Positions 37,339 through 44,954 of a stretch of DNA of 64,000 nucleotides are shown here, piece by piece. Under the pieces are notes generated by a model. The model had not been told where the DNA came from. It did not search any database and saw only the letters and a list, made by a program, of their open reading frames with translations. Position 1 is the first letter of the stretch, and each line of letters starts with the position of its first letter. The stretch comes from Methylobacterium brachiatum. Lineage in GTDB: Bacteria; Pseudomonadota; Alphaproteobacteria; Rhizobiales; Beijerinckiaceae. Where the stretch lies: contig NZ_JAJALK010000001.1 in NCBI RefSeq assembly GCF_020523825.1, positions 248,001 to 312,000 of the forward strand. Reading direction: 5' to 3'. Both the position numbers and the translations under genes were made by a program.

Positions 37339-38150
37339 CGGACCTGCTCCTTCTTCGAGGGGAAACCTGACGGCGCGTCGGCGCAGGCCGCCCGGCGACC
37401 GGCACGCTGCGGGATGAGGAGGACGAGCCCGACCATGACGATCGCGAGGACGCCGGAGATCGTGATGTCGTCGATGCCCAGGCCGCCGGAAGCGACCGGC
37501 TTGTCGAGCGAGTTGGCGAGGGTGGCGCCGAGCGGCCGCGTCAGGACGAACGCCGTCCAGAACAGCATCGGCCTGGAAACGCGCGTACGCAGATGGAGGG
37601 CCGTGACCACGGCCAGCGCGACGAGGATGAGGAGCGCGCTCCCGTTGTACCCGAGCCCGCTGCTGTCGGCCATCCAGTCGCCCAACGCGGTGCCGAGCGT
37701 CTGGGAGAACATGACCGTGGCCCAATAGAAACCTTCGGCCCGCGGGGACCGCACCGTCTCCACGGCGACCGTGCCGAGCGTGCGCTTCCACAGGATCAGG
37801 GTCGCGACGACCGATCCGAGCAGCACCAGGGACCCGCCCGCGTAGCCGATGCCGAGGGACCGGTCGCAGAAGTCGGCGAGGGTCGTGCCTGCGAGCGTCG
37901 TCGCGGTGACCACGGCCCAGTACAGGAGCGGCTGGAAGCGGTCCGCCCGGACCTGTGCGGCGAGCAGCACCGCCAGGGCGGCCCCGAAGATCGCCGTGCC
38001 GGCGAGATAGCCGAGGCCGAGCGTCAACGTGACGGCGTTGCCGCCGACCTCGCCCAGGGTCGTGGCCACGATCTTGATGGCCCAGAACCCGGCGGTGGCT
38101 TCAGGCACCTTGGCGGGTTCGACGTGTCCGGGTCGCTCGGTCGGTTGCAT
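37311..38150 (-). CDS. COG4705 membrane protein, paralogue 2 (Asp-to-Asn in repeats 1 and 4)
   Basis: A 279-residue relative of the next gene downstream, with the same four-repeat plan. Repeats 2 and 3 keep Asp (TTLAGTTLAD and QTLGTALGD), but repeat 1 reads TTLGEVGGN and repeat 4 reads RPLGATLAN. The Asp of the motif is Asn at exactly the first and last copies; both codons are AAC. The C-terminal tail extends beyond the family core by about 25 polar residues (SGFPSKKEQVRWT), encoded by the region that overlaps the start of paralogue 1. The start ATG at 38150 sits 29 bases after the periplasmic protein gene. The two Asn substitutions suggest that it either transports differently or serves as a partner subunit. 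Confidence 0.85.
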   Translation of the reverse strand: MQPTERPGHVEPAKVPEATAGFWAIKIVATTLGEVGGNAVTLTLGLGYLAGTAIFGAALAVLLAAQVRADRFQPLLYWAVVTATTLAGTTLADFCDRSLGIGYAGGSLVLLGSVVATLILWKRTLGTVAVETVRSPRAEGFYWATVMFSQTLGTALGDWMADSSGLGYNGSALLILVALAVVTALHLRTRVSRPMLFWTAFVLTRPLGATLANSLDKPVASGGLGIDDITISGVLAIVMVGLVLLIPQRAGRRAACADAPSGFPSKKEQVRWTTVTNAP

Positions 38151-38179
38151 CGGGCTGCCGTGGGAAAGCGAGTGCCGGC

Positions 38180-38587
38180 TCAGGCGGTGTGGGTCTGGTC
38201 GATGATGGCGAGCAGGTCGTCGACCGCGCGACGGCAGGCGGCCGGATCGGGGTTCGACGCCCGCAGCGCGTCGAGGGCGCGGTCGATGGCCTTGTCCACG
38301 ACGTGCCAGTCGGCGGCGGCTCGCGGCTTCAGGCCGGCCTCGGACGCGTCCCAGGACAATTCCAGGTCCTTAATGTGCGTCTTGGCGGCGGCGAGGTCGC
38401 CCCGGTCGGTCATCGCCTTCACGTCGACGACGATGGACCGGAACTTGGAGAGGTCGCCAAGCTTCGAGGCCGCCATCGCCTTGGGCGTCGCTCCGACAGC
38501 GGCGTCCTGCATCGCCAGCAGGCCCAGGGGGGCGGCCGTGGCACCGATGACCGTCGCGGCGATGGCGGCGAGGAGGATGTTTCGCAT
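38180..38587 (-). CDS. Periplasmic helical protein in the COG4705 run
   Basis: A 135-residue exported protein read from the ATG at 38587. It has a signal sequence ([25 protein letters not shown]) and a mature all-helical body ([74 protein letters not shown]). It is acidic and has one cysteine. It resembles small helical-bundle proteins found beside metal permeases, but I cannot name the family. Placed between COG4705 paralogues 3 and 2 with gaps of 68 and 29 bases, it is probably the periplasmic partner of those membrane proteins. Confidence 0.75.
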   Translation of the reverse strand: MRNILLAAIAATVIGATAAPLGLLAMQDAAVGATPKAMAASKLGDLSKFRSIVVDVKAMTDRGDLAAAKTHIKDLELSWDASEAGLKPRAAADWHVVDKAIDRALDALRASNPDPAACRRAVDDLLAIIDQTHTA

Positions 38588-38655
38588 GGTCGTTCGCTCC
38601 GTGTCGTGCGGCGTTGGAAGGACTGGAGGATGGGGATGCGGGAGGCGGCGGACGG

Positions 38656-39432
38656 TCAGGCCCGCCGCTGTCCGGCCGGCTCGCCAGGGCGTCCGGAGAC
38701 GAGGCTCAGGGACGTCACCAGGGCGACGATGACGGCGAAGAAGGCGAGGCTGGTGGAGGCCGTGCCGAAGCCGAGGCCGCCGTATTCCCGTGCCTGCGAC
38801 AGCAGATCGCCCAGCGATGCGCCGAGGGGGCGCGTGACGATGTAGGCGAGCCAGAAGGTCGTCACCGGGTTCGCGCCGAGGCGCCAGGCGAGGGCGAGGG
38901 CGGCCAGGATCGTGCCGAAGATGACGACGCCGAGATTGAAGCCGAGCCCCAGCGCCTCCGTGGCCAGGTCGCCCGCGGCCGTGCCGAGCGCGAAGGTCAG
39001 GAGGATGGCGAGCCAGTAGAACGCCTCGCGGCGTCGGGTCACGATGGCGTGGATCGAGAGCGTCCGCTCGGTCGCGTACCAGAGGGCGAACACGGCGGCG
39101 AGGGCGGTCGCGAACACGCCGGTGCTGACGAAGAGGCTCACGCCGAGCTTGTCGGTCAGGATGTCGGTGACCTGCGTGCCGACCACGCTGACGAGGACGA
39201 CGGTCGACCAATAGGTCCAGGGCACGTAGCGCCGCTCGCGCACCTGCAGGGCGAGGACGGCCGCGAGGAGGCCGGCCGTGACGGTGGCGGTGACGGCGGC
39301 ACCCAGGCCGACGTTCACCGCGAGGTAGTCCGCGCCGGTCTCGCCGACGGTCGTGGACAGGATCTTGATGACCCAGAAGGCCGCGGAGACCTCCGGTACC
39401 TTGTTCAAGACCTGGCGCTGGATCTCGCTCAT
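38656..39432 (-). CDS. COG4705 membrane protein, paralogue 3
   Basis: A 258-residue membrane protein with the same four repeats: [52 protein letters not shown] and [17 protein letters not shown], each with W-x9-G-x4-D. All four Asp are kept. It is the most divergent of the three (for example SVVG in repeat 2). The ATG at 39432 follows GGAGACGGGG; the frame is open to an ATG at 39462 that would add ten residues. It lies 92 bases after the histidine kinase gene and leads the membrane-protein group. Confidence 0.85.
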   Translation of the reverse strand: MSEIQRQVLNKVPEVSAAFWVIKILSTTVGETGADYLAVNVGLGAAVTATVTAGLLAAVLALQVRERRYVPWTYWSTVVLVSVVGTQVTDILTDKLGVSLFVSTGVFATALAAVFALWYATERTLSIHAIVTRRREAFYWLAILLTFALGTAAGDLATEALGLGFNLGVVIFGTILAALALAWRLGANPVTTFWLAYIVTRPLGASLGDLLSQAREYGGLGFGTASTSLAFFAVIVALVTSLSLVSGRPGEPAGQRRA

Positions 39433-39524
39433 CCCCGTCTCCCGTCCGTCATGGTCGGGCACGGTGATAGCGAGCCAGAATGAGGGCAGAATGAGCTTCG
39501 TCCAAAGGAGCCGCAGGCTCGGCC

Positions 39525-40820
39525 TCAGGCCGGCAGTCTGACGGTTGCGAGGGTCCCCTGCCCGTCACGTCGGTTTTCGACCGTCAGGCCGAGGTCGTTG
39601 CGCTCCGCGATGCGGCGGGCGATGGCGAGCCCGAGCCCTGTGCCTTCGACTTCCGGTGGCGCGGCCCGGAAGAAGCGGTCGAACAGGCGGCCCTCGCTTC
39701 CCGGCGGCAGCCCGCAGCCGGTGTCCCGAACCGTGACGACGCACGCACCGTCCCGGTTCAGCAGACGGACGTCGACCTGGCCTCCGGACGGCGTGTAGCG
39801 CAGGGCGTTGTCGACGAGGTTGGCGAACAGGACGCGGACCTCGTCCTCCGACGCGTGAAGCGTCGCGGGTGTCTCGATATGCACGCCCAGGTCGATGTCC
39901 TTGCGCTCGGCGAGCACGACGTGGTCGGCGACGCAGTCGAGCAGGAGCTGGCCGAGGTCGACGGATGCAGGACGCGCCTCGGCACCGTCGTCGAGCCGGG
40001 CGAGACGGAGCAGTTGATCCACCAGCCGGTTCGCCCTCCGGAGGCCGTCCGCCAGCGCCGTACGCCGCGCGTCGCTCCCGCCACCGGCAGGCCCGCCGAG
40101 GGAGTCGAGTTGGATCTGCATCGCGGCGAGCGGCGTACGCAGTTCGTGCGCCGCGTCGGCGACGAACCGCTTCTGGGCGGCCAGAGCGGCCTGCAGGCGA
40201 AGGATGAGCCCGTTCATGGCCTCGACGAGGGGCGCCACCTCCGTCGGCACGCCGCGCGTCGGCAAGGGGCCTTGGGCGGCGGCGCCGCGCCCGGCGAGGT
40301 CATGCACCAAGCCGTCGAGCCGCCCGAGCGCCCGGTTCATCGCCCAGCCGACGACGATCCACGACAGCGGGACGAGGAGCAGCAGGGGGGCCACGGCACC
40401 GAGCGCCGCATTGCGTGCGAACTCCGCCCTCACGACGTCGCGCTGGGCGACCCGGACCGTCGTTGTGCCGTTGGCGGTCGTGTATGTGCGCCAGAGCTCG
40501 CCGCCCATGACGACGTTCGCATATCCCGTGCGGCCGGGGTGGCGGACGTCGACGCCGCGGTCGTCGCGCAGGACCTGCCCGTCCTTCCAGATGGTGACGG
40601 CGAGTTGGTCCTCCGGGTCCTGGTCGGCGGCGGGCGGCGCGTCCGCGTCCGTTAGCCCGGGACCGGCGTTGAGGGCGACTTGCCGCAACTGCCCGTCGAG
40701 GAAATCGGCCGCCTCGATCCGCGCGAGGGCATAGGCCGCGACCATCGCGGCCAAGCCGATTCCGGCGAGCAGGGCGGTCATCCAGACGAGCGTCGTGCGG
40801 CGCAGGGAGGCGGCCCTCAT
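39525..40820 (-). CDS. Sensor histidine kinase
   Basis: A 431-residue membrane kinase. Two transmembrane helices (about residues 10-33 and 140-160) enclose a roughly 105-residue periplasmic sensor region without a recognised fold. A HAMP-like linker follows, then an H-box with His225 (FVADAAHELRTPLAAMQ), an N-box (LFANLVDNALRYT), G1 (VRDTGCGLPPGS) and G2 (GTGLGLAIARRI). The ATG (40820) overlaps the response regulator stop by four bases. Position directly upstream of the COG4705 genes on the same strand implies that the pair controls them, and the QseC/PmrB-like layout and location in a metal region suggest a cation or envelope signal. Confidence 0.9.
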   Translation of the reverse strand: MRAASLRRTTLVWMTALLAGIGLAAMVAAYALARIEAADFLDGQLRQVALNAGPGLTDADAPPAADQDPEDQLAVTIWKDGQVLRDDRGVDVRHPGRTGYANVVMGGELWRTYTTANGTTTVRVAQRDVVRAEFARNAALGAVAPLLLLVPLSWIVVGWAMNRALGRLDGLVHDLAGRGAAAQGPLPTRGVPTEVAPLVEAMNGLILRLQAALAAQKRFVADAAHELRTPLAAMQIQLDSLGGPAGGGSDARRTALADGLRRANRLVDQLLRLARLDDGAEARPASVDLGQLLLDCVADHVVLAERKDIDLGVHIETPATLHASEDEVRVLFANLVDNALRYTPSGGQVDVRLLNRDGACVVTVRDTGCGLPPGSEGRLFDRFFRAAPPEVEGTGLGLAIARRIAERNDLGLTVENRRDGQGTLATVRLPA

Positions 40821-41476
40821 GGCTTGGGTACCATCCAGCCCGCGCCGCGGACATTCAGGATCACGCCCTTGCCGACCTTTCGACGGACCGTGAGGATCAG
40901 GGCGTCCACCGCGTTGCTCTCGACCTCCTCGCCCCACCCGTAGATGCGTTCCTCGATCTGCGCACGAGAGAGGATGCGCCCCGGTCGCTCCATCAGGGCG
41001 TGCATGAGGGCGTATTCGCGCGCCGACAGGACCGCGACGGTCCCGGCGTGGGACAGGACGTGGCTTTCCGTGTCGAGTTCGGTCTCGGCGGCCACGAGCC
41101 GCGCGCTCGCCCGCCCGGCCCGACGGCGCAGGATGGCCCGCATCCTGGCGAGCAGCTCGCGCATCTCGAACGGCTTGACCAGGTAATCGTCCGCCCCGAG
41201 GTCGAGGCCTGCGACGCGGCTTTCGAGGCCGTCCCGCGCCGTGATGATGAGCACCGACGTGTCGATCCCGGCCGCCCGGGCGGATCGAAGCACCCGAAGT
41301 CCGTCCCCGCCCGGCAGGCCGAGGTCGAGCAGCGCGAGCGCGTGGCTGCCGTTGAGCAGGGCCGTCTCGGCCTCGCCGCCGTCGCGGACCCAATCGACGG
41401 AATAGCCCTCGGCCGAGAGGCCGTTCGACAGCCCTTCGCCGATCATCCGGTCGTCCTCGATCAACAGCACGCGCAT
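40817..41476 (-). CDS. OmpR/PmrA-family response regulator
   Basis: A 219-residue two-domain regulator. The receiver domain has the acidic pair in LLIEDDRMIG, the phospho-acceptor Asp51 in ALLDLGLPGGDGL, Thr in LIITARDGL and Lys in YLVKPFEM. The winged-helix output domain has LSAREYALMHALMERPG, SNAVDALILTVRRKVG and an RGAGWM end. It is coupled to the kinase gene by an ATGA overlap. The size and the LGLPG...GxGL receiver match the PmrA/QseB/TctD group. Confidence 0.92.
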   Translation of the reverse strand: MRVLLIEDDRMIGEGLSNGLSAEGYSVDWVRDGGEAETALLNGSHALALLDLGLPGGDGLRVLRSARAAGIDTSVLIITARDGLESRVAGLDLGADDYLVKPFEMRELLARMRAILRRRAGRASARLVAAETELDTESHVLSHAGTVAVLSAREYALMHALMERPGRILSRAQIEERIYGWGEEVESNAVDALILTVRRKVGKGVILNVRGAGWMVPKP

Positions 41477-41543
41477 CGGTCGGTCCGTCCGGTTTCGAGC
41501 CCTCGCCCTGGACTGCGCCGCGACGCATCCCTTCCCGCCGGCT

Positions 41544-41981
41544 TCATCCTCGATAGGCGACGAGCACGGCCCCGGCGGCGATGAGGGCGACGCCGAGCCA
41601 ATTCGGTGGAGATAGACGTTCGCCGAGGAAGACGACCCCGAAGACGGCCACCAGCACGACGCTGAGCTTGTCGACCGGGGCCACGCGGCTGGCCTCGCCG
41701 AGCTTGAGGGCGCGGAAGTAGCAGATCCATGAGCCGCCGGTGGCGAGGCCCGAGAGCACCAGGAACACGTAGGTCCTGGCCGAGACCGACCCGACCGGTA
41801 CCCACTGGCCCGTGCCGACCAGGATGGCGCCGAGGGCGCAGAGTATGACGACCGTGCGGATGAAGGTGGCGAAGTCGGAATTGACGTTCTCGATGCCGAC
41901 CTTGGCGAAGATCGCGGTCAACGCCGCGAAGGCGGCAGAAAGCAGCGCCCACAGCTGCCAGGATCCGAGCAACGTCCTCAT
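41544..41981 (-). CDS. Single-domain EamA/DMT-type transporter
   Basis: A 145-residue membrane protein with five hydrophobic segments, corresponding to one half of a ten-helix drug/metabolite transporter. The signature features are WALLSAAFAALTAIFAKVG at the start, a GSWICYFRALKLGEASRVAPVDKLSVVLV loop and a GERLSPPNWLGVALIAAGAVL end. Such single-EamA proteins are common and probably dimerise. The gene precedes the two-component pair by 67 bases on the same strand and may be the first member of that transcript. The substrate is unknown. Confidence 0.85.
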   Translation of the reverse strand: MRTLLGSWQLWALLSAAFAALTAIFAKVGIENVNSDFATFIRTVVILCALGAILVGTGQWVPVGSVSARTYVFLVLSGLATGGSWICYFRALKLGEASRVAPVDKLSVVLVAVFGVVFLGERLSPPNWLGVALIAAGAVLVAYRG

Positions 41982-42112
41982 GCCGTGTTCCCCTCGATGC
42001 GGACCTGCCGCGACGCAATCCTCACGGCCCCCGACAGACCATCGGATGAGGGATGTCCGGCACCCGACGCCCCCCCCTGAGCGTCGCCGTTCCAACGCTC
42101 GCCGTGTGGTTC

Positions 42113-42721
42113 CTAATTCGCCCTGGACGGCCATTGCCGATGCAGGTCGTCGATGACGAAAGCATGCTCGTGCCGGCCCTGACCGATCCCCCGCACGTGG
42201 GGGTGGGACGGGTCGAGGTCCGCGTGGGCATGTGCGACGACGTCCGGGTCGGATGCAGGCCAAAGCATGGCCGCCGCCGCGACGCCCGCGACGGTCAGGG
42301 CGCCGAGTGCCGCCAGGGTCGCGGGCATCCCGACGGCAGCGCCGAGGCAGCCCGCCAGCGGGTAAGTGAGGAGCCACGACGCGTGCGAGAGCGCGAACTG
42401 GGCGGCGGAGTAGCCGATCCCAAGGACGAGCCAGGTCCCGAGCAGTACGGGCCAGCCGATGGCCCCGCACCAGGTCAGGGCAGCGACCCCGACGAGGACG
42501 ACTCCGAGGAAGGCCGCGGACGGCAGCATCACACCCCTGTCGGACAGGCGGTCCAGGACCCGCGGTAGGACCAGGGCGGCGGCCATCGAGCCCGCGCCGA
42601 AGGGTCCAAGGGCAAGGGCGACGTCGTGCTGGGGGCGTCCGAGCAGGGCCTGGACGATTACCACGGTATTGACGATGACCATGGCGCCGGCCGCCGCGAC
42701 GGCGAAATTCAGGGCGAGCAA
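42113..42721 (-). pseudogene. MFS transporter, C-terminal half only, with His-rich tail
   Basis: The readable product is about the last six membrane segments of a major facilitator protein (AAGAMVIVNTVVIVQALLG, GSMAAALVLPRVLDRL, AAFLGVVLVGVAALTW and LLTYPLAGCLGAAVGM). The frame can be followed upstream to near 42790 (SSANWAWRIFLATPRLRGLL) where a TGA closes it. No ATG start exists, only a TTG at 42721, and the first six helices are absent. The C-terminus is rich in His (AHAHADLDPSHPHV, RHEHAFVIDDLHRQW), suggesting a metal-related transporter. It is most likely a truncated gene. Confidence 0.7.
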
Positions 42722-42905
42722 CCCGCGCAGGCGCGGTGTCGCCAGGAAGATCCGCCATGCCCAGTTGGCACTCGATACGGAGACGCCTAAGCCTCAGTGA
42801 CGGGCCGGGCACCGAGCACAGAAAAGGCGACAGGCGCGTCAGGTCCGCGGGACCTCTGCTCTCCGTCACCAACACTCGATAACTGATAAATGGTCTCATC
42901 GGATT

Positions 42906-43184
42906 TCAACCAAGAGATCTACGCAAATCTTGGACGAATGCCTTCGCGAGCGCCGGCGCCTCGGCCACCACCTCTTCGTAGAACTTGGTCCCCACGGGGC
43001 CTGCCTGGGAATAATCCGGGGGCAACTCACCGATTGTCGCCGCGATCTCTGCGAAAACCTCTTCCCGTTCAGGTGCTGAAAGTTTTTGCATGAGAAGGGT
43101 CATCATGGCGATGGTCGATGTTCTCACAACCGCAAGCATCGCCGTTGTCGTCACGGCAAAATGGTGCGTTTGTAGATCATTCAT
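42906..43184 (-). CDS. Small hypothetical protein
   Basis: A 92-residue protein from the ATG at 43184, which has AAGGTG upstream. It starts MNDLQTHHFAVTTTAMLAVVRTSTIAMMTLLMQKLSAPERE, an amphipathic N-terminal half, and then a soluble helical part (FAEIAATIGELPPDYSQAG, FYEEVVAEAPALAKAFVQDL). The base composition is clearly lower in GC than the surrounding genes, which suggests recent acquisition. No family is recognised. Confidence 0.6.
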   Translation of the reverse strand: MNDLQTHHFAVTTTAMLAVVRTSTIAMMTLLMQKLSAPEREEVFAEIAATIGELPPDYSQAGPVGTKFYEEVVAEAPALAKAFVQDLRRSLG

Positions 43185-43223
43185 TGAAAACACCTTGCAT
43201 AGTCAAGCATCATTACTCAGGCA

Positions 43224-43394
43224 TCACTTCCTGAGGTGCTTGAAGTATTGGAGAAACAATACGGCCAGAGGCAATCCGATACAGATCGCTATCATCATTC
43301 GATCCGCGGCTTTGCGGACGTATGGCCTGACCCGTCGCTTGCGCCGAGGATTTGGCGCCCACTCGGTCTGCAGCCGCGCCGATTTCTTACTCAT
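43224..43394 (-). CDS. Small single-pass membrane protein
   Basis: A 56-residue frame found by direct translation: MSKKSARLQTEWAPNPRRKR, then further basic residues (VRPYVRKAADR), one hydrophobic helix (MMIAICIGLPLAVLFLQYF) and a KHLRK end. The positive N-terminus fits an N-in membrane anchor. The ribosome site is weak. It lies between the small hypothetical gene and the CDF transporter gene on the same strand in lower-GC DNA. The function is unknown. Confidence 0.5.
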   Translation of the reverse strand: MSKKSARLQTEWAPNPRRKRRVRPYVRKAADRMMIAICIGLPLAVLFLQYFKHLRK

Positions 43395-43409
43395 GCCGGA
43401 TGCTCGCCG

Positions 43410-44351
43410 TCACACGGGCAGGCGCGCGGCCTCGGCCGAAAGCGCCTCGTCCTCGACCTGGACGGTGACGTGCTCGATGCCGTGTCGCTCCTTCACCAGA
43501 CGCCGGACCGCGCGGATGAGGTCGGGTCCGGCGGCGACGTCGTCCATGACCACGTGGCCGCTCATCGCGTCGAAGCCGGAGGTCAGCGTCCAGGCATGAA
43601 GGTCGTAGGCGCGCCGCACGCCAGGCATCGCCTCGATCTCCGTTCGTAGCGCGGCAAGATCGACACCCAGAGGCGTTCCCTCCAGCAGGATGTGAAGCGC
43701 CTCGCTCAACAGGCGCCAGGTGCGCGGCACGATGAACAGGCCGATGCCGGCGCCGACCAGCGGATCGACCCATCGCCAGCCCGTCGCCATCACCACGAGG
43801 GCCGCAGCGATGACGCCGACCGAACCCAGCATGTCGGAGAAGACCTCGAAGTAGGCGCCCTTGACGTTGAGGCTTTCCGACGATCCGCCCGCGAGGAGCC
43901 TCATGCTGGCGAGGTTCACCCCGAGGCCGACGAACGCGACCAGCATCATCGGCCAGCCGAGGATCTCGGTCGGCTCGAAGAAGCGCCGGTAGGCCTCGTA
44001 CAGGATGTAGGCCGTCACCCCGAGCAGCACGACGGCGTTGGCGAGGGCCGCCAGGATCTCGAAGCGCATGTAGCCGAAGCTCTTGCCCGGCGACGGCGCC
44101 TTGGCCGCGTAGTGGATGGCGAGCAGCGACAGCGCGAGGCCGCCGGCATCCGTGACCATGTGGGCGGCATCGGCCAGCAGCGCGAGGCTGCCGGTGAGCA
44201 GGCCGCCGACGACCTCCGCGGCCATGTAGGTCAGCGTCAGGGCGAGCGCCCAGGCTAGGCGCCCCTTGTTCCTGCCCGCCGCCGAGCCCGCGGGTATGCC
44301 GCCGCCGTGCGAATGCCCGTGGCCGCCGCCGTGCGCGTGTCCGTGTCCCAT
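43410..44351 (-). CDS. CDF family cation efflux protein, CzcD-like
   Basis: A 313-residue cation diffusion facilitator. A His-rich N-terminus (MGHGHAHGGGHGHSHGG) precedes six membrane helices. The first metal motif is ALLADAAHMVTDAGGL (HxxxD), and the second is YFEVFSDMLGSVGVI, with Glu in place of His as in CzcD proteins. A cytoplasmic domain follows with RRAYDLHAWTLTSGFDAMSGHVV and HVTVQVED. It probably exports Zn, Co or Cd to the periplasm in exchange for protons. It lies at the end of the czc-like run, after a 40-base gap. Confidence 0.92.
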   Translation of the reverse strand: MGHGHAHGGGHGHSHGGGIPAGSAAGRNKGRLAWALALTLTYMAAEVVGGLLTGSLALLADAAHMVTDAGGLALSLLAIHYAAKAPSPGKSFGYMRFEILAALANAVVLLGVTAYILYEAYRRFFEPTEILGWPMMLVAFVGLGVNLASMRLLAGGSSESLNVKGAYFEVFSDMLGSVGVIAAALVVMATGWRWVDPLVGAGIGLFIVPRTWRLLSEALHILLEGTPLGVDLAALRTEIEAMPGVRRAYDLHAWTLTSGFDAMSGHVVMDDVAAGPDLIRAVRRLVKERHGIEHVTVQVEDEALSAEAARLPV

Positions 44352-44391
44352 GTCGCTCCCAGTCTTTCGTTGCCGTCCCGGACCGGCCGCC

Positions 44392-44949
44392 TCAGGGGCC
44401 GGAGGAGCCGATGAGCTCGGCCACGTGCGCGCCGGCGGGGTGTCCGGTCGCGGCGAGGTGGGCGGCCGAGCAGGCCGCGTAGCCGGGACCGAACGCCGCC
44501 ATGACGAGCTCGTGCCGCCCGTCCGGAGCCTCGCGGCTGGCCAGGAGAGCCCGACCGCCGGGCCAGAGCTCGGAATCGGCCGATGGCCCCGGTGTCGGCT
44601 CGCCGTAGCGGCGCACCCCTTCGTCGTGGATGGCGCGGCGCACGCGCGCGAGTTCCTCGCCCGCCAGGGGGAGCCCCACCCAGACGACCTCCTGCAGACC
44701 CTCCTCGCGGCAGACCACCAGCACGACCTCGGCCGTTGCCGACCCGACGGCCGGCCGCCAGCCACGCGGGTAGTACAGCGCGGTCAGGTTGGCCTCGCGG
44801 TCGGCCTTGAGCGGGCGCGGCACGTCGGCGACGGGCCCCCACGCGAGGCCGAACGGAGCCTCGCCGACGCCTCCGTCCGCGCCCGGAGCCGCACCCGTCA
44901 GCGCGAGGAAGGCGAAAGGAGCCGCCAACCAGGTTGGGACGCGTCGCAT
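44392..44949 (-). CDS. Exported hypothetical protein in the czc operon
   Basis: A 185-residue product from the ATG at 44949, six bases after the czcA stop, so co-translated with it. It has a signal peptide (PTWLAAPFAFLALTGAAPGA), a short FGLAWGP segment and strand-rich ALYYPRGWRPAVGSATAEVVLVVCREEGLQEVVWVG. It then has a VRRYGEPTPGPSADSELWPGG loop and a C-terminal PGYAACSAAHLAATGHPA with cysteine and histidines. I do not recognise the family. Similar exported proteins accompany RND efflux operons and may be periplasmic helpers. Confidence 0.7.
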   Translation of the reverse strand: MRRVPTWLAAPFAFLALTGAAPGADGGVGEAPFGLAWGPVADVPRPLKADREANLTALYYPRGWRPAVGSATAEVVLVVCREEGLQEVVWVGLPLAGEELARVRRAIHDEGVRRYGEPTPGPSADSELWPGGRALLASREAPDGRHELVMAAFGPGYAACSAAHLAATGHPAGAHVAELIGSSGP

Positions 44950-44954
44950 CTCGT

